Shown here one piece after another: positions 4,959 through 8,775 of a DNA stretch of 8,775 nucleotides. The number at the start of each line of letters is the position of its first letter. Positions within the stretch are counted from its first letter, which is position 1. The translations under genes were made by a program, and so were the position numbers. The notes under the pieces were generated by a model that made no database searches, was not told where the DNA came from, and worked only from the letters and a program-made list of their open reading frames with translations. Where the stretch lies: NCBI GenBank assembly GCA_934271725.1, contig CAKQSC010000041.1, positions 1 through 8,775 on the forward strand. Reading direction: 5' to 3'. Source of the stretch: an uncultured Clostridia bacterium (GTDB taxonomy: Bacteria; Bacillota; Clostridia; Christensenellales; Borkfalkiaceae).

Positions 4959-7900
4959 TTATACCTTCCGTATTTTTTTAGTCAAGCCCGCGGGCGAGAG
5001 ATTTATTATCTTAAAGTCTGCGTTCGTTATGTTTTTTTGAAAATATATTTGACCTACGCCTTTTCCGCCACCTATAAATGTAAGATCGGAAAGTTCCGCA
5101 TTACACTTGAAGAACTTTAATATCTGCAAAAGAACTTTCGATTGTTTGTAAACGCTTAAAGATTTGAAAGTTTCTTCGCCGTTTTCTACGTTGCGTTTGA
5201 ATGCTTTTATCGCGTCTATTCCTTTATAAATCTTTTCGTCGAGTTTGTTTTTAAGGGAAGTATAAAGTTTTTCGTTTTCCTCTTTGGTAATAACCAACTT
5301 TTTAACGCCGTCTTTGTTGGTTTTCATAACGTATTCCGTTTGGTCGGGAGAATCTATTTTCTTTTCAACCCTGTCCGTAAGTTTGCCTAGTTCTCTCACG
5401 TATTCGTCCGTTTTTTTGTCCGTGTAAAGTTGGTTTGCGTTATTCGCCGTAATACGTGTGTCTTTGGTTCCGGTAATATAACATAACGTGCCGTTGTACG
5501 AAACGAGTTGGTTGTTTTTGATTTTCGGTATTACTATAACGGGATTTTTACGATAAGTCGAAAGGTATTTTTCAACCGCCTGCGGATCTTTTTCAGCCCT
5601 TAAAGAGGTAAGCACGGGTATTGCTTCTATCGTTTTTATCCGTTCGCCTTTTTTACCGTCCGAAAGGACTACGGCAAAGTAAGCGGTATTCTGCGATTTG
5701 TAACCGCCGTATTTTGAAGAGTCGGAAAGGGGACCTTTTTCTTTTCTCGGTGCGGTTATGCTATCGTCCGTTTTTTTGTAAACGGTTTCGTTGTAGAATG
5801 CGCCTTTATAGCACGTGGCGTATTTCGTAACGGACATAGTGTGCTTTGCAAATACGCCTGTTACGGTATTTATGCTTTCGTTGCCGTCTTGTTTCCAAGC
5901 GTCTTTTCTGTTACGGTCGAACAAATGCTTTAAGTTATACTCGCGCCACTTGTCGCCGTCTTTATAATGATGTCCGAACGGGGTGTTGAACGTCGTATAG
6001 TACACGTTTCCGACGACTATGTTAAGATAAGCGTCTCTTGCGTGGTGCAAGTCGTTTGTTTCTCTGCACTTGAATAACTTAAAATCGTTTTTGAAATCGG
6101 ATACGTCTTTCGCTTTTACGAAATGGATTTTCGTATCGGGGTATTTTCTTTGCAGAAGTTCTATCACCGCTTTTGCCGTCTGATCGGTAATAACTTTCTG
6201 CCTTGCTATAAAACCTTTATATTCGTTGTCGGTTAAAGGCTCCGTTCTCGTAAGTCTGTCGTAAGTTTCTTTGGAAATTAGTTCTTTCTTTAAAAGCAAT
6301 TCCCAATGTTTTCTCGCTTTTTCGGAAACAATAGACGATGGAACGGGGTATTCGTCCTTTTTCTTTTCGTTGAGTTCGCGACGCACAAGCACTTTGTTGT
6401 CAAGACTGTCGTCTTTTATAAACGTTCTCGGCAAAATATGGTCTACGTCGTAAAATCTGCTGTTGCTCAAATCCCTGATCTTGATAGGTTCGCCCGAATA
6501 CATACATTTTCCCAACTGACGGAAATAAAGGTATAATCTTTCCTGACGGAGTTTTAAGTCGGTATATTCCTCCTTGCCGAGTTCTTCTATTACGTCGGCG
6601 TAACCTTCCTTAACGTTTTTATATTTTTCGAGTAATTGTTTCTTTCTTGAAGACTTTCTGCCCTCGTCGCCTTTTTTGCCGTCTTCTCTCGTTACTTCTA
6701 CGAAAATCTTGTCGGGAGTCCTGCCTATCGCTTTTACGTATTCGTCTATAACGGTAAGCGTTTGCCATATTCCTCTTTTAACGGCGGGCGAAACGTACAG
6801 TTCGTCAACCGCGTCGTAACCCGTTTTATCACTTGCTTGTCCGTTGTTCTCTTCCGCTATAACTTCGCCGAAGTTATATCTTTCGTCATAAAGTATTTCG
6901 TTTAAGTTTTCGTTCGTGTCGTACAAAACGTCCGTAATCGTTACGGTTTCGCCCGTCGTTTTGTCAACCGCCCGGATACCGCGCAAAAACTTTTTTGACA
7001 GTCTGCCGAATTCTTTGAACGAAAGCCCTTTAAGTTCTTTTATATGCTCTCTTATTTCGGGAATATCGCCGTAACGCTTTTCTATAAGATTTACAACGTT
7101 GTTTTTGTCCGTGTGGAGGGTGTGCCACAAAATTATGTCTTCGCATATCTCTTCGTTGTTTGACACAAACTCCTCGCCGAGTATTTTTTTAAGAGATATA
7201 TAAGAGGACATCGACGCTTTGAAGTCGCCGTCTTTTCCCGAAAGGGTAACGTTTTTCGCTTCTTGCTCGGATATGTAATTTTCGTTTATGAGCAAGTTTA
7301 TAATCGCTTTATCCGTAACTTTTTTATATTTTTTAAAGAGTCGGTTGTAAATCTTTTGCTTTACGTCTACGCTGATCGGCGCGCCGTTTATTTTGAGTTT
7401 GTTAAGTTGGTTCAACACGTCGTATTTCTGATATGCTATCGAGCATTTAGGTAAAACGTCCTCGCCGTAAAGATACGTGCATTTATTCGTCATTCTGCGC
7501 ATAAACTCTTCGTTGCTCGCTTCTTTGTCTATTATTTCGTCAAAGTTCCACGGCGTGATTTTTTGCGTGTCTTTTTCGTCCATTCTTTTTGCCCACGAAC
7601 GGTAGCCCGTAAGCGGACCTACGTAATAGGGTATTCTGAAACGGAAAAGGGGTAAAATTTTGTCTGCGAAAGCCTTTGTTTCGGGGTGGTCTTTAACCAT
7701 ATTTTCGACTATTTTTTCAAGTTCTTTTTTGTTCACCTGCATAGGGAACAACCCGTTGTCGCTGTTTGAAATCTTTGGCAAAAAGGTGTCGTCTTCTATT
7801 TCGGCAAGTATTTCGTCGCGCGTTTTTTCGTCTTTAACTCCGTTAAGTCCTTTGAGGTATTTTTTCAAATAGTCAAGAAAATCTTGCCGTTTGCATTTTT

Positions 7901-8006
7901 TTACGGATTGCTTTTCGCCTTTTATGACCGTCGAGCCTATATAAGAGACGTAGTTGGGGGCGTTGTTCTTTTCTTTGGCGTCTTTTCCGTCGTCGGAGAT
8001 TTTTAC
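4959..8006 (-). CDS. cas9: Type II-A Cas9, C-terminal ~1015 residues (N-terminus missing)
   Basis: RNA-guided nuclease of type II-A. Counting from an in-frame TTG at 7868 (not a real start): the REC/RuvC linker region FRFRIPYYVGPL and ITPWNFDEIID at ~75-115, RuvC-II IFVEVTRED with Glu391, HNH YDVDHILPRTF with His477 and supporting Asn491 and Asn500 (equivalent to H840, N854 and N863 of S. pyogenes Cas9), and RuvC-III DLHHARDAYLN with His608, His609 and Asp612 (equivalent to H982, H983 and D986). The C-terminal PAM-interacting end is FIGGGKGVGQIYFQ...SPAGLTKKIRKV. Cas9-like sequence continues upstream of 7868 in frame (KNNAPNYVSYIGS, VKISDDGKD) to about base 8006. The frame then stays open to a TAG at 8091-8093 without further homology or an ATG. 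About 350 residues with RuvC-I Asp, bridge helix and most of REC1 are missing. It is followed 3 nt later by cas1. Confidence 0.95.
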   Translation of the reverse strand, partial: VKISDDGKDAKEKNNAPNYVSYIGSTVIKGEKQSVKKCKRQDFLDYLKKYLKGLNGVKDEKTRDEILAEIEDDTFLPKISNSDNGLFPMQVNKKELEKIVENMVKDHPETKAFADKILPLFRFRIPYYVGPLTGYRSWAKRMDEKDTQKITPWNFDEIIDKEASNEEFMRRMTNKCTYLYGEDVLPKCSIAYQKYDVLNQLNKLKINGAPISVDVKQKIYNRLFKKYKKVTDKAIINLLINENYISEQEAKNVTLSGKDGDFKASMSSYISLKKILGEEFVSNNEEICEDIILWHTLHTDKNNVVNLIEKRYGDIPEIREHIKELKGLSFKEFGRLSKKFLRGIRAVDKTTGETVTITDVLYDTNENLNEILYDERYNFGEVIAEENNGQASDKTGYDAVDELYVSPAVKRGIWQTLTVIDEYVKAIGRTPDKIFVEVTREDGKKGDEGRKSSRKKQLLEKYKNVKEGYADVIEELGKEEYTDLKLRQERLYLYFRQLGKCMYSGEPIKIRDLSNSRFYDVDHILPRTFIKDDSLDNKVLVRRELNEKKKDEYPVPSSIVSEKARKHWELLLKKELISKETYDRLTRTEPLTDNEYKGFIARQKVITDQTAKAVIELLQRKYPDTKIHFVKAKDVSDFKNDFKLFKCRETNDLHHARDAYLNIVVGNVYYTTFNTPFGHHYKDGDKWREYNLKHLFDRNRKDAWKQDGNESINTVTGVFAKHTMSVTKYATCYKGAFYNETVYKKTDDSITAPRKEKGPLSDSSKYGGYKSQNTAYFAVVLSDGKKGERIKTIEAIPVLTSLRAEKDPQAVEKYLSTYRKNPVIVIPKIKNNQLVSYNGTLCYITGTKDTRITANNANQLYTDKKTDEYVRELGKLTDRVEKKIDSPDQTEYVMKTNKDGVKKLVITKEENEKLYTSLKNKLDEKIYKGIDAIKAFKRNVENGEETFKSLSVYKQSKVLLQILKFFKCNAELSDLTFIGGGKGVGQIYFQKNITNADFKIINLSPAGLTKKIRKV

Positions 8007-8775
8007 GATATTTCTGAATATAAGTTTTTTGATGTTTTTCTTTATGACAGATATGAAGTGGGTTATAAATATTTGTGTAAAATTTTTTCTCTAATTTGGA
8101 ATAACTATCAATTTTTTCAATCTTCTATTTCTATATTTCAAATGATTGCGGTATACTATTTTATAAAAAACAATTCAAAAAATTATGCTATTTCTACATT
8201 TATTTTTATTACATTTGAAACATATGTTTTCTTGTTTGGTATATTAAGACAAGCAACAGCCTTAGCAATACTTTTGTTTGCTATAAATGAAGTTTACAAT
8301 TTTAGTTTTTCTTGCTAGTTTATTTCATAAAACAGCTGCGGTTTTTTTGCTTGCATATCCATTGAAATATGTAAAAATTAATAAAAAAACAATAATAGTA
8401 TTTACTATTTTAGTCTTTGTTACACTTTTATTTGGGGAAAAAATAATTTACTTTATTATGAACTTTATATATAGGCCGTCGACTCCAACATATAATAGTG
8501 GTGAAGGATATAAAATGCTTTTATTAATGTACTCCATATGCATAGTGAATTATATTTTTAGGGAAAAATTGCGGAAACAAGATAAAAACAACATTCTGTT
8601 TTTACAAATCTTAATGTTAGGAACATTAATTCAGTGTTTAGCACCTACATACAAAAATGTTGGAAGGTTAGTTATTTATTTTTTTCCTTTTATCGATGTA
8701 TTGCTTGCAAATGTTTATGAGTTAATTGAAAACAAAAAACTTAAAGCATGGTTATTATTGACTATGGTTGTATCC
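8007..8775 (+). pseudogene. EpsG/Wzy-like polysaccharide polymerase, N-terminally missing, frameshifted, cut by window edge
   Basis: The first frame, from ~8010 to the TAG at 8316-8318, encodes YDRYEVGYKYLCKIF, WNNYQFFQSSISIFQ, YFIKNNSKNYAIS and FGILRQATALAILLFAI. These follow the EpsG family pattern (YExGY motif, NYxxFQ, LRQ(x)xAxAI). Homology then continues in the +1 frame from about 8287 to the window end: ILVFLASLFHKTAAVFLL, several hydrophobic segments, and APTYKNVGRLVIYFFPFID. The family is an inner-membrane multi-pass protein that polymerises exopolysaccharide or O-antigen repeat units. The N-terminal ~40 residues are absent because the frame begins at the junction with cas9, and roughly ten residues seem lost at the frameshift. 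Base composition is much more AT-rich than the rest of the window. It may be a true pseudogene, or good DNA from another locus or organism joined by assembly. The family call is fairly sure. The exact substrate is unknown. Confidence 0.7.

Noticed and set aside
4509..5120. Long plus-strand open frame of 203 codons over cas1/cas9
   Set aside because: It is antisense to well-supported cas1 and the cas9 end, with a basic/aromatic shadow composition and no ribosome site.
7884..8009. Start of the EpsG-like frame at ATG 7884
   Set aside because: This stretch is antisense to clear Cas9 coding sequence, so the ATG is not the true start of the polymerase gene.

Overview
The window most resembles a contig from an uncultured gut-type Bacillota (Clostridia-like) bacterium. 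This rests on clean AGGAG ribosome sites, tight operons, moderate GC, and the pairing of hexuronate catabolism with a type II-A CRISPR-Cas locus. The lineage is an inference and was not tested against a database.

Layout. (1) Bases 1-21, minus strand: what looks like the first 21 nt of a tRNA-Glu, cut by the window edge. (2) About 53-2473, plus strand: a hexuronate operon made of the C-terminal part of uxaC, a short eda (KDPG aldolase) and kdgK (KDG kinase). It ends at a perfect 20-bp hairpin terminator (2488-2534). Together these enzymes isomerise glucuronate/galacturonate and later phosphorylate and cleave 2-keto-3-deoxygluconate to pyruvate and glyceraldehyde-3-phosphate. (3) 2562-3010: a tiny CRISPR array read on the minus strand. 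It has a leader-proximal repeat, one 30-nt spacer and a degenerate second repeat. A 311-nt non-repetitive stretch follows, carrying a 64-aa ORF with a good ribosome site, and then an orphan near-perfect repeat. (4) 3068-8006, minus strand: csn2, cas2, cas1 and the C-terminal ~1015 residues of cas9, in one tightly packed operon (4-nt overlaps or 3-nt gaps) running into the array. (5) About 8007-8775, plus strand: a markedly AT-rich segment encoding an EpsG/Wzy-like polysaccharide polymerase that lacks its N-terminus, is frameshifted near 8285-8300, and is cut by the window edge.

The main oddities are at the joins. Cas9 loses about 350 N-terminal residues (RuvC-I, bridge helix, most of REC1) exactly where base composition and gene content switch to the epsG-like gene. 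At the left end uxaC loses its N-terminal third within about 30 nt of an opposing tRNA. Both could be metagenome-assembly chimeras or real rearrangements. The array region is the best place to look for new biology: a small gene sits between CRISPR repeats, and the short leader contains a tracrRNA-like sequence on its opposite strand next to the first repeat. No convincing separate tracrRNA was found. It may have lain upstream of cas9 in the missing part.
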